44,139 nt of DNA from Paramuribaculum sp. (GTDB lineage: Bacteria; Bacteroidota; Bacteroidia; Bacteroidales; Muribaculaceae), in assembly GCA_029060545.1 (NCBI GenBank), contig JAIDTT010000016.1, forward strand, positions 1 to 44,139, given 5' to 3'. The position numbers were made by a program, and so were the translations under genes. Numbering within the stretch: position 1 is the first letter of the stretch; every line of letters begins with the position of its first letter. Positions 16,325 through 23,998 of this stretch are shown piece by piece. The notes beneath the pieces are model-generated. The model was not told the origin of the DNA. It made no database searches and was given only the letters and a program-made list of their open reading frames with translations.

Positions 16325-17068
16325 TTATATCCTGCCACTCATAAGATCGTTGGCTTGGGCAAGATCAGCCGGGGTATCTATAGCCAGCGGAACGTCGCCG
16401 ACCACAGTCACGCCGATAGAATACCCTGCGTTGAGCCATGCAAGCTGCTCGAGTTTCTCCGCCTCGGCCAGTGCGCACGGACCAAGCGAGGCGATTTCTC
16501 CTATTATTTGTGTGCGGAAGGCATAAATGCCGTGGTGAATTAGATATGGATAATTACCGGGATGGCCGGGATGTATCGACGGTATCACTGCTCGGCTGAA
16601 ATATAGCGCACGCAAACGCCTGTCAGTAACCACCTTCACACGGTTGGGGTCAGCGAGCTGCTCATATCCTTCTGCCGGATCAAACCGAGTGGCCGCCGTA
16701 GCTATATCGGGAGTATCAGGCATGGACAAGCGGCTGGCGACAGCCTCGATTGTGGCCGCCGATATGAACGGTTCGTCGCCCTGAACATTGAGAAGCACAT
16801 CACTGCAGCCACCGGCATGATAGTAGGCCTCGATACATCTGAGAGTACCGGTGGTGATATCGGTAGAGGTGATCACGGCACGTGCCCCGAAGCCGGTGGC
16901 AGCGCGGACTATCTCATCGCTGTCAGTGGCGATAATTGTGTCGGGCACCACAGCACTGACCCTGCGCCACACATGCTCGATTACCGGAGCGTCGCCGATC
17001 ATGGCAAGTGGCTTGCCGGGGAGGCGCGAGGATCCGTAGCGAGCAGGTATTACAGCGGTAATAGTCAT
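16325..17068 (-). CDS. kdsB: 3-deoxy-manno-octulosonate cytidylyltransferase (CMP-Kdo synthetase)
   Basis: Activates Kdo with CTP to CMP-Kdo for the inner core of lipopolysaccharide, in the cytoplasm. It shows the family N-terminus IPARYGSSRLPGKPL (residues 7-21, CTP binding), ATDSDEI near residue 47, NVQGDEPFI near residue 94 with metal-binding Asp, and the C-terminal segment AEKLEQL. Length 247 is standard. It has its own divergent promoter (17108-17138), back to back with that of the exported-protein pair on the other strand. Confidence 0.96.
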   Translation of the reverse strand: MTITAVIPARYGSSRLPGKPLAMIGDAPVIEHVWRRVSAVVPDTIIATDSDEIVRAATGFGARAVITSTDITTGTLRCIEAYYHAGGCSDVLLNVQGDEPFISAATIEAVASRLSMPDTPDIATAATRFDPAEGYEQLADPNRVKVVTDRRLRALYFSRAVIPSIHPGHPGNYPYLIHHGIYAFRTQIIGEIASLGPCALAEAEKLEQLAWLNAGYSIGVTVVGDVPLAIDTPADLAQANDLMSGRI

Positions 17069-17107
17069 AATGACAAATCGGAATAAATAGAATCAATTAT
17101 TATAACA

Positions 17108-17138
17108 CAAAGGTAAATGTTAAAAATTAATTTTCCAA
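17108..17138 (-). promoter_or_regulatory. Promoter of kdsB, TTG-N20-TACCTTTG
   Basis: Minus-strand TTG (17136-17138) and TACCTTTG (17108-17115) are 20 bases apart. Transcription should start near 17101, giving a leader of about 33 nt. Confidence 0.75.
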
Positions 17139-17147
17139 CCTTAAAAA

Positions 17148-17178
17148 TTTGCCCTTAAATAATAAAGGTGTATCTTTG
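17148..17178 (+). promoter_or_regulatory. Promoter of the exported-protein/CotH pair, TTTG-N19-TATCTTTG
   Basis: TTTG (17148-17151) and TATCTTTG (17171-17178) with 19 bases between match the Bacteroidota consensus exactly. Transcription should start near 17185, about 40 bp before the ATG. Confidence 0.8.
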
Positions 17179-17224
17179 CGTTTAAATTAATTAATTGTCA
17201 ATTATCTATTAGTCCAAATCTTAC

Positions 17225-17716
17225 ATGAAAAAAGTATTCTTGGCAATGATGGCGCTTGCTGCGGTCGTACTCCCGGCAAAAGCCGCCACCTACCAGAGCG
17301 TCATGTTCAAGATGTCCGATCCCAGTGAAAGACTGTGTATTCACATTGAGGACGACATGACTCTCAAGATCGAAGATTCAAAAATCAAGATGGAATCATC
17401 TTATGGTTCGATCGAACTCCCCGTCAATGAAGTATCTTCGTGGACCTTCAGCACCGAAGGCGGCTCTTCCGACGAATGGGCCGGTATCGAAGAAGTGACC
17501 GAATCCACTGTCGATGTGACAATGTCGACCGACAAAGTAGTGCTCTCCAACCTCCCTGCCGGCGCTCGCGTAGCTCTCTACAACGTTTCCGGTATGCAGG
17601 TTCTCTCCACAGTAGCAACTGACAGCACAGTGGAAATCGCGCTCTCCAACTATCAGTCCGGCATCTATGTACTCACATTTGCCAACAAATCCCTCAAAAT
17701 CGCTGTAGGTCTATGA
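17225..17716 (+). CDS. Small exported protein with Por-type (T9SS-like) C-terminal domain
   Basis: A 163-residue protein. It has a signal peptide (residues 1-20, ending PAKA) and then a small beta-rich domain of a kind common in Bacteroidales exported proteins, ending near VSSWTFS. Next comes an acidic Ser/Thr-rich linker (about residues 76-105, with GGSSDEW and TESTVDV), and last a C-terminal domain of Por/T9SS type A pattern, with LPAGARVALYNVSGMQV and YQSGIYVLTF. The last residues are SLKIAVGL, without the usual terminal lysines, so cleavage and anchoring by the type IX system is uncertain. Its TGA overlaps the ATG of the CotH kinase gene by 4 bp (ATGA), so the two are made together. It may be a structural partner or a substrate of that kinase; this is inference. 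Confidence 0.8.
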   Translation: MKKVFLAMMALAAVVLPAKAATYQSVMFKMSDPSERLCIHIEDDMTLKIEDSKIKMESSYGSIELPVNEVSSWTFSTEGGSSDEWAGIEEVTESTVDVTMSTDKVVLSNLPAGARVALYNVSGMQVLSTVATDSTVEIALSNYQSGIYVLTFANKSLKIAVGL

Positions 17717-19188
17717 AAAAATCTTTACTCCTTATGTCGGCCGCAGTGATGGCCCTCACATCTGTAGCTCAGACCGAGCACATCCACGTATTCCGCAACG
17801 ACGACAACCACAGCACCGTAAAGGCCGCTGACAACCAGCAGATCTCTTTCGGGACCAACCTCCGTAACCAACAGGTGATGATCATCACCGACTCTCTCGG
17901 CAAAACCACAGAGATCGCTATGGACGCTATCGACTCCTGCGTAGTACGCGAAACCGCTCTCCCCGAATTCCACTTCTTCCTCACCGACTATCCTAACTGG
18001 ACAGAACTTACAGGCAACAAGGACGACAAACACCCCGCAACCATGTATATGGTAGGCAACGGCATGTACAAGGATATCGACGAAATGGAACTCTCTGAAT
18101 TCCGTGGCCGTGGCAACTCCACATGGAATATGGCCAAGAAGCCCTATCGCTTCAAGATGGCTAAAAAGAACTCCATCTGTGGTCTGCCTAAAGCAAAGAC
18201 ATTCGCCCTCATCGCCAACTACATTGACTGCACTCTGATGCGTAATGCCATCGCTCTCTGGGTAGCACAACACCTCGAGATGCCCTTTACCAACCATTGT
18301 GTACCCGTTAAGGTTTTCTTCAACGGCATCGACAAAGGTCAATATATGCTCACCGAGAAGATCGGTGTGGGCAGCGGTAGCGTTGACATCGACGAGACCA
18401 CCGGTATGCTCTTCGAACTCGACTCTAACTACGATGAGGACTTCAAGTTCCAGTATACTTGGTATGAGAACTACGGTACAAAGACACTTCCCGTAATGGT
18501 GAAAGACCCCGACCTTGCAGAACTTGCAGCCGACACCACCGTGACCAACATTACCGATGCTCAGGCATACTTCAAACTTTGGCAGAATGACTTCACCACA
18601 ATGGCTAATGCAGTGACCAGCCGTGCCGCTACCGAAAGTCTTTCCGATGTGATCGACGTGGAATCCGCCGTTAACTTCTTCTTCGTAAACGGCCTCGCCA
18701 ACAATCACGAGATGAAGCACCCCAAGAGTTTCTACATCCACAAGAAATCGCTTGAAGAGGGTGAAGTTTACCACTTCGGTCCGGTATGGGACTTCGATTG
18801 GGCCTTCACATTCGACGGCCATGAGGGCGCATCCGCCACTGCCTATATGGTAGCCAGCAAGGGCGACCAGAATGGCTATGAATTCATTAAGCACATCTTT
18901 GCCAATACTGAATTCCGCGAACTTTTCAAGAAAAAACTTGACGAGTTTACAGCTGCCGGTGGTGGCTACGATCAGCTTAAAGCTTACATAGAGGAATACG
19001 CTAACCTTATCGAACCCACCGCACGCGAAAATGGTGTTCTCTGGCCCGATACCAAGCCCCATGCTGCCAGCTGGTGCGTACAGAAGGACTCCTACGAATT
19101 CCGCCAGAATCTTGAGACACTCAAGCAGTGGATCGAAACTCGCGTGAATTTCATGAAGAGCGACTCCAACTTCGGTCTCTACCGCTAA
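17713..19188 (+). CDS. CotH-family secreted protein kinase
   Basis: A 491-residue exported protein with a signal peptide (residues 1-19, ending SVAQ region). An N-terminal beta-rich domain (about 20-80) precedes a CotH kinase domain (about 85-480). Kinase features are the RGRGNSTW loop (131-138), the YRFKM segment with candidate ATP-contacting Lys (145-149), YMLTEKI (211-217), NNHEMKHPKSF (330-340), and PVWDFDWAF (357-365) with the metal-binding Asp pair. CotH of Bacillus phosphorylates spore-coat proteins and related proteins are found in Bacteroidota, where substrates are mostly unknown. Its start overlaps the stop of the small exported protein, and a terminator follows at 19211-19237. A long antisense frame here reflects codon bias and is not a gene. 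Confidence 0.88.
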   Translation: MKKSLLLMSAAVMALTSVAQTEHIHVFRNDDNHSTVKAADNQQISFGTNLRNQQVMIITDSLGKTTEIAMDAIDSCVVRETALPEFHFFLTDYPNWTELTGNKDDKHPATMYMVGNGMYKDIDEMELSEFRGRGNSTWNMAKKPYRFKMAKKNSICGLPKAKTFALIANYIDCTLMRNAIALWVAQHLEMPFTNHCVPVKVFFNGIDKGQYMLTEKIGVGSGSVDIDETTGMLFELDSNYDEDFKFQYTWYENYGTKTLPVMVKDPDLAELAADTTVTNITDAQAYFKLWQNDFTTMANAVTSRAATESLSDVIDVESAVNFFFVNGLANNHEMKHPKSFYIHKKSLEEGEVYHFGPVWDFDWAFTFDGHEGASATAYMVASKGDQNGYEFIKHIFANTEFRELFKKKLDEFTAAGGGYDQLKAYIEEYANLIEPTARENGVLWPDTKPHAASWCVQKDSYEFRQNLETLKQWIETRVNFMKSDSNFGLYR

Positions 19189-19210
19189 TAAGCGAAACTC
19201 CATATAAGAA

Positions 19211-19237
19211 GACCCCGGCATCGATGATGCCGGGGTC
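19211..19237. terminator. Bidirectional terminator between CotH and the nucleotidyltransferase
   Basis: GACCCCGGCATC (19211-19222), a 3-base loop and GATGCCGGGGTC (19226-19237) form a perfect 12-bp stem. It lies between convergent genes and can serve both; the minus-strand side is followed by TTCTTATATG. Confidence 0.85.
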
Positions 19238-19262
19238 GTTCATTATATCAAGTATTGACTTA

Positions 19263-20168
19263 TCAGAAGAGGCGCTCGGGATACAAACCTTCGGCATGAA
19301 GAGCGGCGAGCTTATCGACTACGCCCTGACGGTCGGCTGCGTATGTGACTCCAAACCAGCGGGAGTCCGTATCGAGTACCTTAACCTTCGCCTCACCATT
19401 GTGGATTAGCGCGTCAATGCAAAGGGGAATGAAGAATTCAGCCTTGGGGGTATCGATCTTCTCGTCGAGGAATTTCTTGAATTCACGCTCGGAATAGTCG
19501 AAATAATCAGGAGTGAAGCCCCAGAGGTTCATTGACACAGGAGTATTTGGCTCAAGAGTCTGCACCTTGTCATCCTCATCAGTGAACACAATATTGTGGT
19601 CATTGTCGTATGAAATTGCAGTTCGCTCTATCACACCGGTAAGATAGCCTTCCGGCGAGGTGGAGCAGACACCGCGGGCTACGGATCCGTTTTCGGTCAT
19701 TGTGTTGCCTACACGGAAACCGACCATACAATAGTCGCCCTTCTCAGGATGGGGACGAGAAAGTTCATCGGCAATCACCTCGAAAGCATTCCGGCCATAA
19801 AAATCGTCGGCATTAATTACAGCAAAGGGCTCCTTGATAGCATCCTTACCCATCAGTACGGCATGATTGGTACCCCATGGCTTGGTGCGGTCGGCCGGGC
19901 AAGTGTATCCTTCGGGCAGATCGTCGGTCGATTGGAAGACTACCTCCACGGGGACGTGGCCTTCATATTTCGACATCACTTTCTCTCGAAAGTCCTGCTC
20001 AAAGTCTTTGCGGATCACGAATACCACTTTACCGAAGCCGGTTTTAAGGGCATCGTAGATCGAATAATCCATAATCGTTTCGCCGTGAGGCCCCACACCG
20101 TCGAGTTGCTTGAGACCTCCGTAGCGGCTGCCCATACCGGCAGCGAGAACAAAAAGAGTTGGTTTCAT
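19263..20168 (-). CDS. Sugar-phosphate nucleotidyltransferase family protein
   Basis: A 301-residue cytoplasmic protein of the NTP-transferase (GT-A-like) fold. The N-terminus LAAGMGSRYGGLKQLD (residues 8-23) is the nucleotide-binding loop with the catalytic-type Arg and Lys, and FAVINADDFYGRNAF (about 115-129) holds the metal-binding Asp pair. Such proteins join an NTP to a sugar 1-phosphate; the exact sugar and nucleotide cannot be read from the sequence. It follows galM by 10 bp in the same transcript, which suggests a role in hexose activation. It is widespread in gut Bacteroidales as an uncharacterised nucleotidyltransferase. Confidence 0.8.
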   Translation of the reverse strand: MKPTLFVLAAGMGSRYGGLKQLDGVGPHGETIMDYSIYDALKTGFGKVVFVIRKDFEQDFREKVMSKYEGHVPVEVVFQSTDDLPEGYTCPADRTKPWGTNHAVLMGKDAIKEPFAVINADDFYGRNAFEVIADELSRPHPEKGDYCMVGFRVGNTMTENGSVARGVCSTSPEGYLTGVIERTAISYDNDHNIVFTDEDDKVQTLEPNTPVSMNLWGFTPDYFDYSEREFKKFLDEKIDTPKAEFFIPLCIDALIHNGEAKVKVLDTDSRWFGVTYAADRQGVVDKLAALHAEGLYPERLF

Positions 20169-20178
20169 TTACGTATAA

Positions 20179-21216
20179 TTATTTGAATCGGAATTCGATT
20201 ATTTGTTTATAGTGCTCACCGGGATAGAGCTGAGTGGAGGGGAAGTCGGCATGATTGGGCGAATCGGGCATAGCCTGACATTCGATAGCCACGCCGTCGT
20301 AGTCGCAATACGAGCGTCCCTCTTTATTTTTGGGAGAACCGTCGAGCCAGTTGCCGGTGTATACCTGCACGGCAGGCTGAGTGGTGGCAACTTCGAGCAC
20401 ACGACCTGAATGAGGAGCCTCGAGCACGGCACAAGTGGCAAGTCCGCGATTGTAGGCGTCGAGCACCCAGCAGTTATCATAGCCTTTGCCATATACGAGA
20501 GCAGGAAAGTCGGCTTTGATATCGCGACCTATCACCTTTGCCTCTGTAAAGTCCATCGGAGTACCGGCCACGGGAGCCATCTCACCGGTGGGGATGAGGG
20601 TATCGTCGGTAGGCAGATAGCGGGAGGATGCGAGGGTGAGTTTGTGATCAAGCACCGAGCCGGAGTTATGCCCATCGAGATTCCAATAGCAGTGATTGGT
20701 GAGATTGACCACTGTGGGAGCATCAGTCTCAGCCTCAAGGGTAAGACGAAGCACGTCGGAATCAGACCATGAATATGTGACGCGCGCGCACATGTTGCCT
20801 GGATAGGATTCCTCACCGTCGGCACTGCGGTAAGTAAACACCACTTCTTTGTCAGGTGTCACTTCCGATTCCCAGATGCGGTTATGAAATCCTTCGGGAC
20901 CTCCGTGGAGGGCATTCGGGCCATTATTGATAGCCAATTGATAGTCACGGCCATCGACACGGAGATGTCCGCGGGCTATACGGTTGGCGTAGCGTCCCGG
21001 CACTTTGCCCGCGCAGGGACCATCATAGAAATAGTCTGCGGGATCGGCATAACCGAGCGCCACATCAGCCATAGCGCCATCCTTATCCGGAACGATTACA
21101 CTTACGATGCCGGCGCCGAGCGACGACAGAGTCACCGATGCGCCTTTGGCATTGGTGAGTACGTAGAGAGTGATATCACCCTTGGGGGAACTCACCTTCT
21201 TCGATTCGATTTTCAT
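20179..21216 (-). CDS. galM: Aldose 1-epimerase (galactose mutarotase)
   Basis: Interconverts alpha and beta anomers of aldoses, feeding galactose or glucose into kinase steps. Family markers are PGRYANRIARG (about residue 73), GPNALHGGPEGFH (catalytic-region His), NLTNHCYWNL (second catalytic His), a GKGYDNCW segment with the conserved Asp, and GVAIECQAMPDSPN near the C-terminus with the catalytic Glu. At 345 residues it is of normal length. No signal peptide, so cytoplasmic. First gene of a two-gene operon with the nucleotidyltransferase; promoter at 21256-21286. Confidence 0.95.
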   Translation of the reverse strand: MKIESKKVSSPKGDITLYVLTNAKGASVTLSSLGAGIVSVIVPDKDGAMADVALGYADPADYFYDGPCAGKVPGRYANRIARGHLRVDGRDYQLAINNGPNALHGGPEGFHNRIWESEVTPDKEVVFTYRSADGEESYPGNMCARVTYSWSDSDVLRLTLEAETDAPTVVNLTNHCYWNLDGHNSGSVLDHKLTLASSRYLPTDDTLIPTGEMAPVAGTPMDFTEAKVIGRDIKADFPALVYGKGYDNCWVLDAYNRGLATCAVLEAPHSGRVLEVATTQPAVQVYTGNWLDGSPKNKEGRSYCDYDGVAIECQAMPDSPNHADFPSTQLYPGEHYKQIIEFRFK

Positions 21217-21255
21217 TGTCTATGCGGTATTAAAGATTCGTGATCTATTGATTTA

Positions 21256-21286
21256 CAAACTTACGAAGTAATCGCGAGATTTCCAA
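21256..21286 (-). promoter_or_regulatory. Promoter of galM, TTG-N20-TAAGTTTG
   Basis: Minus-strand TTG (21284-21286) and TAAGTTTG (21256-21263) are 20 bases apart and lie about 40 bp upstream of the galM ATG. Confidence 0.75.
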
Positions 21287-21343
21287 TATCGAACCGCCCG
21301 GGGTGCAGTCTCTGTCGAAAATTTTAATAATTTTGCAGCTGTT

Positions 21344-21892
21344 ATGAAAGAAATAAGAAAACCCGAACTGATATCCAGCGAATATCTCATACGGCGTCCG
21401 TGGCTTACTGCGCGCCGCGATAAATTGCGTCTGCCCGACGGGCGCATCAATCCCGAATATTATGTACTCGAATACCCCTCGTGGGTCAATGTGATAGCCG
21501 TGACCAAAGAGGGGCGCTATGTGATGGTGCGTCAATATCGACACGGACTCGGCATAATATCCACCGAGCTGTGTGCCGGAGTAGTGGAAGAGGGCGAGGA
21601 ACCCGAACAGGCGGCACGCCGCGAACTCCGCGAGGAGACAGGCTATACCGGCGGTCGCTGGCAATTACAGTGTGTACTGTCGGGCAATCCCTCGACAACC
21701 AATAATCTCACTTATTGCTTTCTGGCAGAAGACGTGGAACTTACAGATAGACAACGCCTCGACCCTACAGAGGATGTCGAGGCGTTGACTTTATCGCGCG
21801 AAGAAGTTTTGGATCTTCTTATGTCAGACCGGATGAAGCAGTCACTTATGGCCGCTCCACTCTGGCGACACTTCTACAATCTAAAATCTTAG
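21344..21892 (+). CDS. Nudix hydrolase, ADP-ribose pyrophosphatase-like
   Basis: A 182-residue cytoplasmic hydrolase of nucleoside diphosphate derivatives. The Nudix box is complete: G79, E85, then REL(R)EETGY at residues 93-101, matching Gx5Ex7REUxEExGU. The flanking segment QYRHGLG before the box and the 180-residue length resemble ADP-ribose/ADP-sugar pyrophosphatases (NudF type), but the substrate is not certain. A -7-like TAATTTTG at 21328-21335 lies only 8 bp before the ATG and would give an almost leaderless transcript; no matching upstream element is seen. Its stop overlaps that of convergent gdhA by 4 bp. Confidence 0.88.
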   Translation: MKEIRKPELISSEYLIRRPWLTARRDKLRLPDGRINPEYYVLEYPSWVNVIAVTKEGRYVMVRQYRHGLGIISTELCAGVVEEGEEPEQAARRELREETGYTGGRWQLQCVLSGNPSTTNNLTYCFLAEDVELTDRQRLDPTEDVEALTLSREEVLDLLMSDRMKQSLMAAPLWRHFYNLKS

Positions 21893-23226
21893 AGGATACC
21901 CTGAGCCATCATGGCACGGGCCACCTTCATAAAACCTGCCGTATTGGCTCCTTTCACATAATTAATATATTCGTCGTCGACACGGCCGTAGCGTTCGCAC
22001 TGCGCATGAATATCGGACATAATGCGGCGAAGCTGTCGGTCTACCTCTTCAGCTGTCCAGGAGAGCTTCTGCGCATTCTGAGCCATTTCAAGACCGGACA
22101 CAGACACACCGCCTGCATTGGCTGCTTTACCGGGAGCATAAAGGATACAGGCGTCGATAAATGCCTTGACTGCTTCGGGAGTGGAAGGCATATTGGCACC
22201 TTCACTCACTGCGATACAGCCGCCTGCGAGCAGCGCCTCAGCATCTGAGCCGTCAAGTTCATTCTGAGTAGCCGAAGGCATTGCGATATCAAATGATGCG
22301 AGCTTCCACGGACGGGTATTGGGATAATACTCGCAAGGATAATGCTCGGCAAACTCGCTGATACGGCCGCGATAGAGATTCTTGAGTTCGAAAATATAAT
22401 CGAGTTGCTCCGTGGTAAGACCGTCGGGTACGTAGATAGTACCGTTGCTATCACTCATGGTCACCACCTTGGCACCGAGTTCGAGTAGCTTCTTTGCCGT
22501 ATATGTTGCCACGTTACCCGAACCGGAGATAGCCACACGCTTGCCTTCGAGCGTGAGGCCACGCGTAGCGAGCATCTGCTCAAGGAAGTAAACATTACCG
22601 TAACCGGTAGCTTCGGGGCGTATCAGCGAGCCGCCGAAGTCAAGACCTTTTCCGGTGAAAGTACCGGTGAATTCACGCGACATCTTCTTATACATACCGA
22701 ACATATAGCCTACCTCACGGGCACCGACGCCGATATCGCCCGCGGGCACATCGGTGTCGGGGCCGAGCTGACGCCAAAGTTCGGCTACGAAAGCCTGACA
22801 GAAGCGCATCACTTCCATATCGCTCTTGCCGCGTGGCGAGAAGTCACTGCCACCTTTGGCACCACCCATGGCAAGTGTGGTGAGGGCATTCTTGAAAGTC
22901 TGCTCGAAAGCAAGGAATTTCAGGATTGACTGATTGACCGATGCGTGGAAGCGGATACCGCCTTTATAAGGACCGATGGCATTGGAGTGCTGCACACGGT
23001 AACCCATGTTGTTGCGTACGCGACCCTGATCGTCAACCCACGATACACGGAACGAAAGAATGCGGTCGGGCAGACAGAGGCGCTCCACGAGATTATATTT
23101 TTCAAATTCGGGATACTCGTTGTAGACCTCCTCGATAGAGCCGAGCACTTCTTCCACTGCCTGCAGATACTCCGTCTCACCGGGGAAACGCGATCGGAGA
23201 TCGGCCATCACTTCACTTGCTTTCAT
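21889..23226 (-). CDS. gdhA: Glutamate dehydrogenase (hexameric class)
   Basis: Interconverts glutamate with 2-oxoglutarate and ammonia; probably NADP-linked, as in the main ammonia-assimilating enzyme of Bacteroidales, but cofactor choice is inferred from class only. Markers are KGGIRFHASVN (about residue 88), the MGGAKGGSDF segment with the catalytic-region lysine, DVPAGDIGVGAREVGYM, and GSGNVATYTA for the Rossmann fold (about 236-245). Length 445 fits the small hexameric class. It has its own promoter at 23286-23316 with a leader of about 50 nt and ends convergently with the Nudix gene. Confidence 0.96.
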   Translation of the reverse strand: MKASEVMADLRSRFPGETEYLQAVEEVLGSIEEVYNEYPEFEKYNLVERLCLPDRILSFRVSWVDDQGRVRNNMGYRVQHSNAIGPYKGGIRFHASVNQSILKFLAFEQTFKNALTTLAMGGAKGGSDFSPRGKSDMEVMRFCQAFVAELWRQLGPDTDVPAGDIGVGAREVGYMFGMYKKMSREFTGTFTGKGLDFGGSLIRPEATGYGNVYFLEQMLATRGLTLEGKRVAISGSGNVATYTAKKLLELGAKVVTMSDSNGTIYVPDGLTTEQLDYIFELKNLYRGRISEFAEHYPCEYYPNTRPWKLASFDIAMPSATQNELDGSDAEALLAGGCIAVSEGANMPSTPEAVKAFIDACILYAPGKAANAGGVSVSGLEMAQNAQKLSWTAEEVDRQLRRIMSDIHAQCERYGRVDDEYINYVKGANTAGFMKVARAMMAQGIL

Positions 23227-23285
23227 TTTGCTATTAATAATTGATTTATTATCGAATTTTGCTATGATTTACTCTAAATCGGTCG

Positions 23286-23316
23286 CAAAAGTAATAATTT
23301 CGCCACGATAAAACAA
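23286..23316 (-). promoter_or_regulatory. Promoter of gdhA, TTG-N20-TACTTTTG
   Basis: Minus-strand TTG (23314-23316) and TACTTTTG (23286-23293) are 20 bases apart. Confidence 0.75.
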
Positions 23317-23390
23317 CCAATAATAAAAAGATTTTTCGACATACATAAATTTCTATAGCGAAGTCGGAGATATATCCGAATTTTTGCTTA

Positions 23391-23398
23391 CTTTTGTG
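23391..23398 (+). promoter_or_regulatory. Likely -7 box of the coiled-coil/zapA operon
   Basis: TACTTTTG matches TAnnTTTG and lies 15 bp before the ATG at 23413. No TTG is found 19-21 bases upstream, so only half of the promoter is recognisable. Confidence 0.5.
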
Positions 23399-23412
23399 GA
23401 AATTTAGCTAAA

Positions 23413-23706
23413 ATGTCAAGCACTCTACAGCAACGACTCCAGGCCGTGACGGGCAAAGCCCATTTGCTCGTAAGCAGATATGAGAATCTGCTCAAAGCCA
23501 AAGAGGAGGCCGACAGGCGTATAACGGAGCTTGAGGCTGAGCTCAACAAGGAGCGAAGCCAAGTGGCGCGCCTGAAAGTCGAGGTAGAAGAGCTTCGCGT
23601 AGTGACCACACTGACGCCACGACGCGAGGACATAGAGCAAAGCAGGGCAATGTTAGCTGAATTTTTGCGGGACATCGACAAATGTATCGATGAACTAACC
23701 CAATGA
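23413..23706 (+). CDS. Small coiled-coil protein upstream of zapA
   Basis: A 97-residue, charged protein that is almost entirely a predicted coiled coil (about residues 15-60, rich in Glu, Lys, Arg and Leu heptads), with a short helical C-terminal part ending DKCIDELTQ. No catalytic motif or membrane segment. It lies 4 bp before zapA in the same transcript, a position in which Bacteroidales often carry such a protein. It could be a ZapB-like partner of ZapA at the division ring; size and architecture fit, but the sequence alone does not prove it. Confidence 0.75.
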   Translation: MSSTLQQRLQAVTGKAHLLVSRYENLLKAKEEADRRITELEAELNKERSQVARLKVEVEELRVVTTLTPRREDIEQSRAMLAEFLRDIDKCIDELTQ

Positions 23707-23710
23707 CGCA

Positions 23711-23998
23711 ATGAGAGATAAACTTGACATAAATCTTAGCATAGCCGATACCAAACTTAGCCTCACCATTAGCCCCGATGAGGAACAGTTTCTTCGCGAG
23801 GTAGCCGTTGAGGTCAACAAGGTATATGATGCCTATAATAGTCGCACTCCGGGCAGATCTCCACAGGAGGTAATAGCCAAGGTTGCCCTTCTATTTGCTC
23901 GCGGGTATCTGTCGAAGGCGAAGCAGGAAAGAGAGTTGGAACAGGCGCTCGACGGACTCGACAGGCAGTTGGACGAGCTGCTAGAGCAGGTGTCGTAG
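23711..23998 (+). CDS. zapA: Cell division protein ZapA
   Basis: A 95-residue protein that bundles FtsZ filaments at the division site. It has the family build: N-terminal beta part DINLSIADTKLSLTIS with the EEQFLREVAVEVN helix, then VIAKVALLFARGYLSKAKQ, and a C-terminal coiled coil EQALDGLDRQLDELLEQ. Length is normal. It follows the coiled-coil gene by 4 bp and is separated from rny by 218 bp that contain hairpins. Confidence 0.9.
   Translation: MRDKLDINLSIADTKLSLTISPDEEQFLREVAVEVNKVYDAYNSRTPGRSPQEVIAKVALLFARGYLSKAKQERELEQALDGLDRQLDELLEQVS

Noticed and set aside
17725-19221. Open frame of 498 codons on the minus strand opposite the CotH gene
   Set aside because: It mirrors the coding frame of CotH, has no signal, motif or fold I recognise, and its upstream side has no promoter; the plus-strand gene has clear CotH motifs and a signal peptide.
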